Source: Prevotella communis
Lineage (GTDB): Bacteria > Bacteroidota > Bacteroidia > Bacteroidales > Bacteroidaceae
Length of the DNA stretch: 64,000 bases
Reading direction: 5' to 3'
Assembly (NCBI RefSeq): GCF_022024115.1
Contig: NZ_CP091792.1
Location: 2,356,001-2,420,000 of the forward strand
Positions 50,384 to 58,634 of the stretch are shown in pieces. The translations under genes and the position numbers were made by a program. Every line of letters begins with the position of its first letter. The first letter of the stretch is position 1. The notes below the pieces were generated by a model. The model saw only the letters and a program-made list of their open reading frames with translations, did not search any database and was not told the DNA's origin.

Positions 50384-50502
50384 GTCAGAATTTATGTTCT
50401 GACTATCCGGTAAACATGTGAGGCCCTAGGGGCTGAGAATACCGAGAGGAGTAAGCCTTCATCGACCCTGCTCCGTTTAAAGTCACCTTCGGGTGGCTTT
50501 TA
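50384..50502 (+). ncRNA. Small structured RNA with a TPP-aptamer-like half
   Basis: About 119 bases from promoter to terminator, with no frame. A hairpin GTCAGAA/TTCTGAC lies at the 5' end. Then CGGTA (50408-50412) pairs with TACCG (50440-50444), enclosing GCCC/GGGC and the unpaired sequence CTGAGA (50433-50438). CTGAGA plus TACC is the pyrimidine-binding half of TPP riboswitches, but the second half (ACCTGATC and the following arm) is absent and no thiamine gene follows. A degenerate riboswitch, a relic or an unrelated sRNA are all possible. Confidence 0.45.
50481..50502 (+). terminator. Terminator of the small RNA
   Basis: AGTCACC, TTCG loop, GGTGGCT, then TTTT. The stem's 3' part is also the first part of the repeat shared with the first HU cassette. 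Confidence 0.75.
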
Positions 50503-50518
50503 TCATTTTAAAATCTGT

Positions 50519-50668
50519 GGTCATTTGGTCAAGGTCATTTGGTCAAAATCAATTTCGGGAACGCGGTCATTGCTCACTATATATAAATATAAATATTTAT
50601 ATTATAGTGGCGGATTTTGACAGTCAGTTTTCGATTTTGACAAATGACCAAATGACCAAATGACCGCG
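50519..50668. repeat. Iteron and AT-rich palindrome block, copy 2
   Basis: Near-identical to 421-570: the left arm with GGTCATTTGGTCA units (50519-50550), the AT-rich near-palindrome (about 50576-50609) and the right arm with three CAAATGAC units (50633-50668). Confidence 0.7.
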
Positions 50669-50729
50669 CAAGACAAAAATAGACAAAATAATCTTGGATA
50701 TGTATTCGTAGACCGCAATGGAAATGTAG

Positions 50730-50738
50730 TACCTTTGC
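50730..50738 (+). promoter_or_regulatory. Promoter -7 box of HU cassette 2
   Basis: TACCTTTGC, in the same context as 634-642. Confidence 0.65.
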
Positions 50739-50748
50739 ATTGTCAAAA

Positions 50749-50772
50749 ATGAGCAACACGCCGTATCGCTGA
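50749..50772 (+). CDS. Seven-codon upstream ORF in the HU leader, copy 2
   Basis: MSNTPYR with a TGA stop, identical to 653-676. It lies at the start of the 22-base tandem repeats (50755-50820). Translation is unproven. Confidence 0.3.
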   Translation: MSNTPYR

Positions 50773-50898
50773 CAGCAAAACGCCGGCTCGCTGTAAGAGA
50801 AACGCCGTTTCGCTCTGAGACATGAAACATTAAACATTCTTGGCGGAGCCAAGCGGCAAAGCCGAGCGAACCATTAAAAATTAAACATTAAAATCACT

Positions 50899-51432
50899 AT
50901 GGGAACAATTGAAATTAAGAAGGTAGAACGCAAGGTGACTGTGGGCAAGAAGGGCGAGCAGCGCCAGCAGGTGAAGAAGACCTACGGTAAGATTATCTAT
51001 CGCGGCACGCTGCGACTCACCGACATGGCCGAGCACATCATGAAGCACGGCAGTATCTATACCGAGGACGTGGTCATCGGTGTGATCACCAAGCTGAAGA
51101 GTTGCATGCAGGAGATGCTGGCCGACGGCTACAAGGTGAAGCTCGACGGCATCGGTACCCTCTACCCCGTGCTCACCTCCAAGGGCGTTGCCGACGCGAA
51201 GGACTTCAGCGCCACGGAGAACGTCACCCGCCTGGGCATCGCCTTCCTGGCCGACCAGAGCAAGAAGTCTGCCTACAAGGCTTCCGCCATGCGACAGGGC
51301 GCTACGCTGAGCACCCAGCTGTACAGCGAGCTGACAGGCGAAGACACTCCTGAGCCTAGCAACTCCGAGGAGAACGGTGGCGGCAGTTCAAGCTCTGAAT
51401 CTGGCAACGGCGGTGGTCCAGTAAATCCTTAA
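50899..51432 (+). CDS. HU-like DNA-binding protein with Gly/Ser/Asn-rich tail, copy 2
   Basis: A 177-residue near-copy of the protein at 775. The first 150 residues differ at only a few positions (for example GVADAKDFSATENV against GVSDAKDFSASENV). The acidic tail is shorter. The same cassette order is kept: iteron block, leader repeats, HU, smalltalk, terminator. The third leader repeat and the bases just before the ATG have diverged. Function as inferred for copy 1. Confidence 0.9.
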   Translation: MGTIEIKKVERKVTVGKKGEQRQQVKKTYGKIIYRGTLRLTDMAEHIMKHGSIYTEDVVIGVITKLKSCMQEMLADGYKVKLDGIGTLYPVLTSKGVADAKDFSATENVTRLGIAFLADQSKKSAYKASAMRQGATLSTQLYSELTGEDTPEPSNSEENGGGSSSSESGNGGGPVNP

Positions 51433-51502
51433 ACTAAGGGGGTCGCGAAACGCGACTCCCTAAATCCTAAGACAAACGTTAAACCATTAAAACCAAATCA
51501 TT

Positions 51503-51601
51503 ATGAAGAACAAGACATTTTGGAAATTTGCAATTCAAACAGCCATTAGTGTGCTGTCGGCCATCGCAACGGCACTGGGAGTGACCTCGTGCATGGCGTA
51601 A
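51503..51601 (+). CDS. Smalltalk protein, copy 2
   Basis: A 32-residue peptide, MKNKTFWKFAIQTAISVLSA and ending GVTSCMA, identical to copy 1 apart from the first Met. It is followed by a terminator. No amidase gene follows; in many Bacteroides elements one does. Confidence 0.8.
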   Translation: MKNKTFWKFAIQTAISVLSAIATALGVTSCMA

Positions 51602-51619
51602 AAGTAAAAAAGTAAAAAA

Positions 51620-51655
51620 AGTGAGCTCGGCAATTTGCCGGGCTCACTTCTTTTA
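51620..51655 (+). terminator. Terminator after smalltalk copy 2
   Basis: AGTGAGC.CGGC pairs with GCCG.GCTCACT and runs into TTCTTTT; A-rich on the other side, so it may also serve the convergent amylase gene. Confidence 0.8.
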
Positions 51656-51666
51656 TGACGTTTTTC

Positions 51667-53286
51667 CTAGAACTTATACACCACGGCACCTCGTGGAGGC
51701 AGTGCAATGGATACCTGCTGGTCGCGTATCAGGACCAGTGAGACCTGAGTGCCTGTGAGGAGATCCACAGCCTTGTAGGCCTTCTCCAAGAGGTTCAGAT
51801 AGTCGAAGGCGTGGCTGGGGATGGTGATGTCTGTCGTAACAGGCATGTCGGCAAAGTTGGCCACCACAAAGAGCGTCTCCTTGCCAGCCTTGCGCAGGAA
51901 GGCATACTGCTGGCGATACTGCTGATTGGCATACATCACATCAAACATCAGACCCTCGGAGACGGCTTTCTCAGAACGGGCGATATTCAACACCTTATTA
52001 TATATCTGCGTCAGCGCGTTATAGCGGGGCTGCAAAGACCAGTAGTCGAAGATGGTGGTGCGCCCGTCGCGTCCGCTGAAGCCCTCGGCATCCATGCCAC
52101 GCTCGCCCCACTCCTGTCCGAAATAGAGCATGAAGGGATTCTGCTGCATCAAGGCATTGACCACCAGAGCCGGTACGGCTTTCTCGCCAGAGCCTGCAAA
52201 GAAATCGCTGGCCACACGCTGCTCATCATGATTCTCAAGGAAATAGAGCATGTGGTCACGGATATCGTCGGTCTGCTGCCAAGCCCAAGTGATGGCATCC
52301 GTATCACGACGATGACAGATCACATCACGCATGGCATCATACATACCCACCTTGTCGTAGAGATAATCAAAACCAGAGGCGATGTAATGGCGATACTCAT
52401 TGGGATTATACACCTCGCCAATGAAACGGATATCGGGATACTGCTTGCGCACCTGCGCCGTAGCCCATGCCCAGAAATCGGCAGGCACCATCTCTGCCAT
52501 ATCGCAACGGAAGGCGTCAACACCCTTTCCAGCCCAGAAGAGCAGGATATCGAGCATCTTCTGCCACGTATTAGGTATGGGGGAGAAATAGCCCACGCCA
52601 CCAGCATAATAATCTACGCCATAGTTGAGCTTCACCGTCTCGTACCAGTCGTTCATGCCCGGCGCATTGTGGAAACAATCGTTACCCGTAGCACGGGCAG
52701 GCATCTCCTGATAAGGCTCTTTCTCGCCATGATAGAGGTCGAAATAAGGCATGAAGGCCTGACCGGGACAATAATAGAAATTATTGCGGGCAGGGTTGAA
52801 GCCCTCGTTGGGATTATCATCCTCGCCCAGGTCGCGCACGCCAGCAGGCTTACAGATACTCTTATACTGACGTGCCACATGGTTGGGCACGAAGTCGATA
52901 ATCATCTTCAGTCCGGCACGATGGGTGCGGGTGACAAGCCGTTCGAACTCCTCCATACGACGCTCCACATCCACAGCCAGGTCGGGGTCGATATCGTAAT
53001 AGTCGGTGATGGCATAAGGCGAACCTGCCCTACCCTTCACCACAGCAGGATGCTGGCGAGGGATACCATAGCGAGAGTAGTCGGTCATCGTGGCATGACG
53101 GATGACACCAGTGTACCAAATATGAGTCACGCCCAACTCCCTGATTTTCTTCAGGGCGCTGGGCGTGAAATCGTTCAGTTTTCCACATCCGTTCTCTTCT
53201 ATCGTACCATTAACCACAGGGGTATTGCTACGATGACCGAAAAGACGGGTGAAAACCTGATAGATGATAATCTTATGCAATGCCAT
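51667..53286 (-). CDS. GH13 alpha-amylase-family enzyme, cytoplasmic
   Basis: A 539-residue enzyme with the GH13 catalytic residues in order: nucleophile Asp in DAFRCDMAEM, acid Glu in FIGEVYNP and the third Asp in ENHDEQR, plus the conserved IIDFVPNH. It has no signal peptide, so it acts inside the cell, probably on glycogen or maltodextrins. The start (MALHKIIIYQ) lies within the last 14 bases of fabD, so the two are translationally coupled, although their functions are unrelated. Confidence 0.9.
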   Translation of the reverse strand: MALHKIIIYQVFTRLFGHRSNTPVVNGTIEENGCGKLNDFTPSALKKIRELGVTHIWYTGVIRHATMTDYSRYGIPRQHPAVVKGRAGSPYAITDYYDIDPDLAVDVERRMEEFERLVTRTHRAGLKMIIDFVPNHVARQYKSICKPAGVRDLGEDDNPNEGFNPARNNFYYCPGQAFMPYFDLYHGEKEPYQEMPARATGNDCFHNAPGMNDWYETVKLNYGVDYYAGGVGYFSPIPNTWQKMLDILLFWAGKGVDAFRCDMAEMVPADFWAWATAQVRKQYPDIRFIGEVYNPNEYRHYIASGFDYLYDKVGMYDAMRDVICHRRDTDAITWAWQQTDDIRDHMLYFLENHDEQRVASDFFAGSGEKAVPALVVNALMQQNPFMLYFGQEWGERGMDAEGFSGRDGRTTIFDYWSLQPRYNALTQIYNKVLNIARSEKAVSEGLMFDVMYANQQYRQQYAFLRKAGKETLFVVANFADMPVTTDITIPSHAFDYLNLLEKAYKAVDLLTGTQVSLVLIRDQQVSIALPPRGAVVYKF

Positions 53287-54160
53287 GAGCACTTACTTCC
53301 TTGTTAATCTTGGCAATCATGCCCTGCAGAGCCTTACCAGGACCGCACTCTGTGAAGTCGTCGGCACCGTCGGCAATCATATTCTGCACACACTGTGTCC
53401 AGCGTACAGAAGAGGTGAGCTGAGCGATGAGGTTCTGCTTGATCTCTGCTGGCTCTGTATGAGGCTTACCGTCCACATTCTGATAAACAGGGCACTTAGG
53501 AGTCTGGAACTCTGTTTTCTCGATAGCAGCCTGGAGCTCGTCCTTAGCGGGTTGCATCAGGGGGCTGTGGAAAGCACCACCCACCTTCAGGGGCAGGGCA
53601 CGCTTAGCACCGGCAGCCTTCAACTGCTCGCAAGCCTCGTTGACAGCGTCCACATTACCAGAGATAACCAGCTGGCCAGGGTTGTTGTAGTTAGCACAAA
53701 CCACGATATTGCCTTCGCGATTGATACCAGCACAAACCTCCTCAACTTTCTCGTCGGGCAAGCCGATGATAGCAGCCATCGTAGAGGGAGCTGCCTCACA
53801 AGCCTTCTGCATAGCCATAGCACGAGCGTAAACCAGACGCAAGCCGTCTTCGAAACTCAGGGCACCAGCAGCAACGAGTGCTGAGAACTCACCCAGAGAG
53901 TGACCAGCAGTCATAGCGGGCTGGAAGGCGTCGCCCATGCAGATAGCAGAGATAACTGAATGAAGGAATACGGCAGGCTGAGTGACCTTAGTCTGCTTCA
54001 GGTCGTCGTCCGTACCCTCGAACATAATATCTGTGATTCTGTAGCCCAGAATCTCGTTAGCCTTTTCAAAAAGTTCCTTTGCTGTTGCGTTGTTGTCGTA
54101 GAGGTCCTTACCCATTCCTACGAACTGTGCTCCCTGTCCAGGGAAAACAAATGCTTTCAT
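53273..54160 (-). CDS. fabD: Malonyl-CoA-ACP transacylase
   Basis: A 295-residue enzyme with GQGAQFVGMGKDLY at the N-terminus and the nucleophile Ser in AGHSLGEFSALVAAG (about residue 90). It loads malonyl groups onto acyl carrier protein for fatty acid synthesis. The -7 box TACCTTTGC (54210-54202) is about 42 bases upstream. Confidence 0.96.
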   Translation of the reverse strand: MKAFVFPGQGAQFVGMGKDLYDNNATAKELFEKANEILGYRITDIMFEGTDDDLKQTKVTQPAVFLHSVISAICMGDAFQPAMTAGHSLGEFSALVAAGALSFEDGLRLVYARAMAMQKACEAAPSTMAAIIGLPDEKVEEVCAGINREGNIVVCANYNNPGQLVISGNVDAVNEACEQLKAAGAKRALPLKVGGAFHSPLMQPAKDELQAAIEKTEFQTPKCPVYQNVDGKPHTEPAEIKQNLIAQLTSSVRWTQCVQNMIADGADDFTECGPGKALQGMIAKINKEVSAHGIA

Positions 54161-54317
54161 TTTTTTCTACTTAATTTATTGATGAATAAATGTTTGCGGC
54201 TGCAAAGGTAGTGCAAATCGAGCGAAAAACCAAATTTATTTGAATTTTTCCGAGATGCAGCCTACCTTCGTCGGTATTTTCCGACAGAATTAATAATAAA
54301 ATATTGAAAATCATTAA

Positions 54318-54380
54318 GCGGCAGCAAATTTTTCACTTTTCACTATTCACTTTTCACTTAAATTTCGTAACTTTGCAGCC
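54318..54380 (+). repeat. 63-base promoter-containing repeat upstream of pyrB
   Basis: 62 of 63 bases match 57150-57212. It runs from GCGGCAGCAAATTTTTCAC through TTCACT units to the -7 box TAACTTTGC (54368-54376) and the following AGCC. The same family recurs inside the primase-like gene and downstream of the CobW-type gene. Confidence 0.85.
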
Positions 54381-54403
54381 TGAATAAAACAATTCAGCCA
54401 TCT

Positions 54404-55351
54404 ATGGATAAACATAATTTCGTCACCATTGCCGATCTCACTCGTGAGAAAATCCTCTACATGATTGAGATGGCACAGGAGTTTGAAAAGCATCCCAACA
54501 GAGAATTGCTCAAAGGCAAAGTCGTTGCCACCTTGTTTTTTGAGCCCAGTACCAGAACCCGCCTTTCTTTCGAAACAGCAGCCAACCGACTTGGCGCACG
54601 TGTCATAGGCTTTGCTGACCCAAAGGTGACCAGTGGCACCAAGGGCGAGACACTGAAAGACACTATTCTGATGGTATCCAACTATGCCGATGTCATCGTG
54701 ATGCGCCACTATATCGAGGGGGCTGCACAATATGCCTCTGAGGTTGCTCCGGTACCCATTGTCAACGCTGGTGACGGTGCCCATCAGCATCCCTCACAGT
54801 GCATGCTCGACCTCTACTCCATCTACAAGACGCAGGGCACACTGGAGAACCTTAATATATATATGGTGGGCGACTTGAAATACGGACGTACCGTTCACTC
54901 ACTGCTCATGGCTATGCGCCACTTCAACCCCACATTCCATTTCGTGGCTCCCAAGGAATTGGCTATGCCCAAGGAGTACAAGCTCTACTGCGACGAGCAC
55001 GGCATTAAGTACCAGGAGCACACGGCATTCAACGAGAAGGTGATTGCCGATGCCGACATCCTTTATATGACGCGTGTACAGAAGGAGCGTTTCTCGGACC
55101 TCATGGAGTATGAGCGCGTGAAGAATGTGTATGTGCTGAACAACGAGTTGCTGAAGAATGCTAAGCCCAACATGAAAATCCTGCATCCGCTGCCACGCGT
55201 GAACGAGATTGCCTACGAGGTGGACGACAACCCACATGCTTACTATATCCAGCAGGCTGGTAACGGACTCTTTGCACGTGAGGCTATCTTCTGCGATGTG
55301 CTGGGCATCACACTCGATGATGTGAAAAACGATAAGACGATTATCAAGTAA
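54404..55351 (+). CDS. pyrB: Aspartate carbamoyltransferase, catalytic subunit
   Basis: A 315-residue enzyme with the carbamoyl-phosphate motif [12 protein letters not shown] (residues about 47-58) and HPLPRVNEI (about 265). It makes carbamoyl-aspartate in pyrimidine synthesis. pyrI follows 16 bases downstream, and both are led by the 63-base promoter repeat. Confidence 0.97.
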   Translation: MDKHNFVTIADLTREKILYMIEMAQEFEKHPNRELLKGKVVATLFFEPSTRTRLSFETAANRLGARVIGFADPKVTSGTKGETLKDTILMVSNYADVIVMRHYIEGAAQYASEVAPVPIVNAGDGAHQHPSQCMLDLYSIYKTQGTLENLNIYMVGDLKYGRTVHSLLMAMRHFNPTFHFVAPKELAMPKEYKLYCDEHGIKYQEHTAFNEKVIADADILYMTRVQKERFSDLMEYERVKNVYVLNNELLKNAKPNMKILHPLPRVNEIAYEVDDNPHAYYIQQAGNGLFAREAIFCDVLGITLDDVKNDKTIIK

Positions 55352-55367
55352 TTGAAAATTGACTATT

Positions 55368-55814
55368 ATGAATAAGAAGGAAAGATTAGTGGCTGCCATC
55401 CAACATGGTACCGTTATCGACCACATACCCACAGACAAGACTTATCAGGTAGCCTCCATTCTGGGCCTGTTCAGTCTGCAGACCCCTGTTACCATCGGTT
55501 TCAACTACCCTTCAAAGAAAGTGGGATGCAAGGGTATCATCAAGGTGTCGGACAAATTCTTTACCGACGACGAGATATCACGCCTGTCGGTGGTGGCCCC
55601 AAACGTGATACTGAGCATCATCCGCGACTATGAAGTAGTGGAGAAGAAAGCTGTGGTGACACCAGCTGAGATCAAGGGTATCGTGAAGTGCAACAACCCC
55701 AAGTGCATCACCAACAACGAACCCATGCAAACGCATTTTCACGTGCAGGACGGTATCCTGACTTGCCACTACTGCGAGAAGGAACAGGATATCAACAAGG
55801 TGGAACTGGTTTAA
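55368..55814 (+). CDS. pyrI: Aspartate carbamoyltransferase, regulatory subunit
   Basis: A 148-residue subunit: nucleotide-binding N-terminal domain ([19 protein letters not shown]) and a C-terminal zinc domain with Cys in CNNPKC and CHYC. It confers CTP/ATP allostery on PyrB. I placed the start at [11 protein letters not shown], as in other PyrI. It is followed at 55846 by the CobW-type gene after tandem AATTAAG heptads. Confidence 0.95.
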   Translation: MNKKERLVAAIQHGTVIDHIPTDKTYQVASILGLFSLQTPVTIGFNYPSKKVGCKGIIKVSDKFFTDDEISRLSVVAPNVILSIIRDYEVVEKKAVVTPAEIKGIVKCNNPKCITNNEPMQTHFHVQDGILTCHYCEKEQDINKVELV

Positions 55815-55845
55815 TTTAGAATTAAGAGTTAAGAATTAAGATAAG

Positions 55846-57045
55846 ATGAAAGAAACTCCCGTATTGCTGCTGACAGGTTATCTGGGTAGCGGCAAGACAA
55901 CATTACTGAATCGTATCCTTTCCAACGAGAAGGGTATTAAGTTTGCCGTTATCGTGAATGATATCGGTGAGGTAAATATCGACGCCACACTGATTCAACA
56001 AGGTGGCGTGGTGAACCAGCAGGACGACTCGCTGGTGGCACTGCAAAACGGATGCATCTGCTGCACACTGAAAATGGACCTCGTGAAGCAGTTGCAGGAC
56101 ATTATCCAGATGCAGCGCTTCGACTATATCGTCATCGAGGCCAGCGGTATCTGCGAACCTGGCCCCATTGCCCAGACCATCTGTTCTATCCCCTCGATGG
56201 ATCCGGAACTGACAAAGGACGGCTATCCCCGTTTGGACTGTATCGTCACCGTGGTAGATGCCCTGCGTATGCGCGACGAATTTGAGGGTGGTGCGCTGCT
56301 CACCCGTCCTGACATCGACGAAGAGGATATCGAAAACCTGGTGATTCAGCAGATTGAGTTCTGTAACATCGTGCTGCTCAACAAGGCCGCTGAGGTGACA
56401 CCCGAGGAACTGGGACGCATTCGCAGTATCGTGCGTACACTGCAACCCAAGGCCGAAATTATTGAGTGTAACTATGGTGACGTGGACTTTGATAAGATTC
56501 TGAATACCAATATGTTCGACTTTGATAAGGTGGCTACGTCTGCAGCCTGGATTCAAGAGGTTGAGCGTCATCATGAGGAGGACGAGGACGACGATGACGA
56601 CGATGAGCATCACCACGAGCATCACGATGAGCACGAGCACCACCATCACCACCATCATCACGATGAGGGCGAGGCTGAGGAATATGGTATCGGAACCTTC
56701 GTATATTATCGTCGCGGTCCCTTCAAACTGGGACTCTTTGATGATTTCGTGGCTCGCAAATGGCCAAAGGGCGTGATACGTGCCAAGGGTATCTGCTATT
56801 TCAACGACGAATTGGATATGTGCTACCTCTTTGAACAGGCAGGCAAGCAGGTAAGCATCCGCCAGGCAGGACAGTGGTTTGCCACAATGCCTAAAGACGA
56901 ACTGGCACAGATGATGGAACGCGACGCGGCCCTGCGTGCCGACTGGGACGAGCAGTATGGCGACCGCATGCAGAAGATTGTCTTCATAGGACAACATCTG
57001 GATAAAGAAGCTATCACCAAGGCACTCGATGAGTGCTTGGCATAA
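55846..57045 (+). CDS. CobW/COG0523-type GTPase metallochaperone
   Basis: A 399-residue G3E GTPase: P-loop GYLGSGKTT (about 10-18), the metal-binding CxCC motif GCICCTL (about 71-77), a His/Asp/Glu-rich stretch (about 243-285, with HHHHHHHH) and a C-terminal CobW_C domain. It delivers a metal, most often zinc, to client proteins. Being next to pyrI, a zinc protein, makes that a possible client, but this is only context. Confidence 0.9.
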   Translation: MKETPVLLLTGYLGSGKTTLLNRILSNEKGIKFAVIVNDIGEVNIDATLIQQGGVVNQQDDSLVALQNGCICCTLKMDLVKQLQDIIQMQRFDYIVIEASGICEPGPIAQTICSIPSMDPELTKDGYPRLDCIVTVVDALRMRDEFEGGALLTRPDIDEEDIENLVIQQIEFCNIVLLNKAAEVTPEELGRIRSIVRTLQPKAEIIECNYGDVDFDKILNTNMFDFDKVATSAAWIQEVERHHEEDEDDDDDDEHHHEHHDEHEHHHHHHHHDEGEAEEYGIGTFVYYRRGPFKLGLFDDFVARKWPKGVIRAKGICYFNDELDMCYLFEQAGKQVSIRQAGQWFATMPKDELAQMMERDAALRADWDEQYGDRMQKIVFIGQHLDKEAITKALDECLA

Positions 57046-57060
57046 GGTAAGGTAAGGTAA

Positions 57061-57122
57061 AAGTGAATAGTGAAAAGTGAAAAATTTGCTACCGCAAGAA
57101 ATAGTGAAAAATTTGCTACCGC
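57061..57122. repeat. Inverted and partial copies of the promoter repeat
   Basis: A 35-base segment (57061-57095) is the reverse complement, with one mismatch, of 57150-57184. A shorter direct copy follows at 57100-57122. With the next element they could form a long hairpin between cobW and glyA. Confidence 0.8.
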
Positions 57123-57149
57123 ACATCATAAAAAAGCAAAAAAACAACA

Positions 57150-57212
57150 GCGGCAGCAAATTTTTCACTTTTCACTATTCACTTTTCACTTTAATTTCGT
57201 AACTTTGCAGCC
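57150..57212 (+). repeat. 63-base promoter-containing repeat upstream of glyA
   Basis: Same element as 54318-54380, including the -7 box TAACTTTGC (57200-57208). Confidence 0.85.
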
Positions 57213-57266
57213 GCTAAAGTGTACAAAATACGGCAATTTTAAACCAACCCAACAAATAAAACAAAA

Positions 57267-58547
57267 ATGAAAAGAGACAACACCATTTTTGAGTTGATCG
57301 AGAAAGAGCATCAGCGCCAGTTGAAAGGCATTGAGCTGATTGCCAGTGAGAACTTTGTAAGCGACCAGGTAATGGAGGCTATGGGCTCGTACCTGACCAA
57401 CAAGTATGCTGAGGGTTATCCTGGTAAGCGCTACTACGGCGGATGTCAGGTAGTAGACGAGGTAGAGCAGCTGGCTATCGACCGCGTTTGCAAGCTCTTT
57501 GGTGCAGAATACGCTAACGTACAGCCCCACTCTGGCGCACAGGCAAATGCTGCCGTTCTGCTGGCAGTACTCAAGCCCGGCGACACCTTCATGGGTCTGA
57601 ACCTGGCACATGGTGGTCACCTGAGCCACGGCTCATTGGTCAACACAAGTGGTATCCTCTATAAGCCCGTAGGCTACAACCTCAACGAGAAGACGGGTCG
57701 AGTGGACTACGACGAGATGGAGGCACTGGCACTGGAGCACAAACCTAAGTTGATTATTGGTGGTGGTTCTGCTTACAGCCGTGAGTGGGACTACAAGCGC
57801 ATGCGTGAGATTGCCGACAAAGTAGGCGCTCTGCTGATGATTGACATGGCTCACCCTGCTGGTCTGATTGCTGCCGGTTTGCTGGAGAACCCCGTGAAGT
57901 ACGCTCACATCGTTACCTCTACAACCCACAAGACCCTGCGCGGTCCTCGTGGTGGTATCATCCTGATGGGTAAGGATTTCGACAATCCTTGGGGTCTGAA
58001 GACACCTAAGGGCGAGATTAAGAAGATGTCTGCTCTGCTGAACAGCGCCGTTTTCCCCGGACAGCAGGGTGGTCCTCTGGAGCACGTTATCGCTGCCAAG
58101 GCAGTAGCCTTCGGCGAGGCTCTGCAGCCCGAGTTCAAGGAGTGGGCTAAGCAAGTACAGAAAAATGCCAAGGTACTGGCTGAAGAGCTCATCAAGCGCG
58201 GCTTCACTATCGTTTCTGGTGGTACAGACAACCACTCTATGCTGGTTGACCTGCGCTCTAAGTATCCTGAGCTGACGGGTAAGGTGGCCGAGAACGCCCT
58301 GGTTGCTGCCGATATCACCGTAAACAAGAACATGGTGCCTTTCGATAGCCGTAGCGCTTTCCAGACTTCTGGTATCCGTCTGGGTACTCCCGCTATCACC
58401 ACACGTGGTGCTAAGGAAGACCTGATGATTCAGATTGCTGCTTGGATTGAGGAAGTGCTCAATGATCCTACCAACGAAGAAGTTATCGCAAGCGTTCGCG
58501 CTCGCGTCAATGAGAAGATGAAGGAATATCCTCTCTTCGCATATTAA
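57267..58547 (+). CDS. glyA: Serine hydroxymethyltransferase
   Basis: A 426-residue PLP enzyme with the Lys of the Schiff base in [13 protein letters not shown] (about residue 230) and YPGKRYYGG near the N-terminus. It interconverts serine and glycine with tetrahydrofolate. Its promoter lies in the repeat at 57150. Confidence 0.97.
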   Translation: MKRDNTIFELIEKEHQRQLKGIELIASENFVSDQVMEAMGSYLTNKYAEGYPGKRYYGGCQVVDEVEQLAIDRVCKLFGAEYANVQPHSGAQANAAVLLAVLKPGDTFMGLNLAHGGHLSHGSLVNTSGILYKPVGYNLNEKTGRVDYDEMEALALEHKPKLIIGGGSAYSREWDYKRMREIADKVGALLMIDMAHPAGLIAAGLLENPVKYAHIVTSTTHKTLRGPRGGIILMGKDFDNPWGLKTPKGEIKKMSALLNSAVFPGQQGGPLEHVIAAKAVAFGEALQPEFKEWAKQVQKNAKVLAEELIKRGFTIVSGGTDNHSMLVDLRSKYPELTGKVAENALVAADITVNKNMVPFDSRSAFQTSGIRLGTPAITTRGAKEDLMIQIAAWIEEVLNDPTNEEVIASVRARVNEKMKEYPLFAY

Positions 58548-58634
58548 TTTTTCTACCCTATCACTGCGCTCACTTACCCATGAAAATAGGGAGAGTGGGC
58601 GCAGTTTCCTAACTAAAAGCCAACGAACAATAAA

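Noticed and set aside
50384..50502. SRP (4.5S) RNA
   Set aside because: CCGAGAGGAGTAAGCC resembles the SRP tetraloop region in 11 of 16 positions only, and the key AGCAG is missing.
55903..57168. 421-codon open frame on the minus strand
   Set aside because: Antisense to the CobW-type gene; its Val/Leu-rich translation mirrors the His/Asp-rich region.
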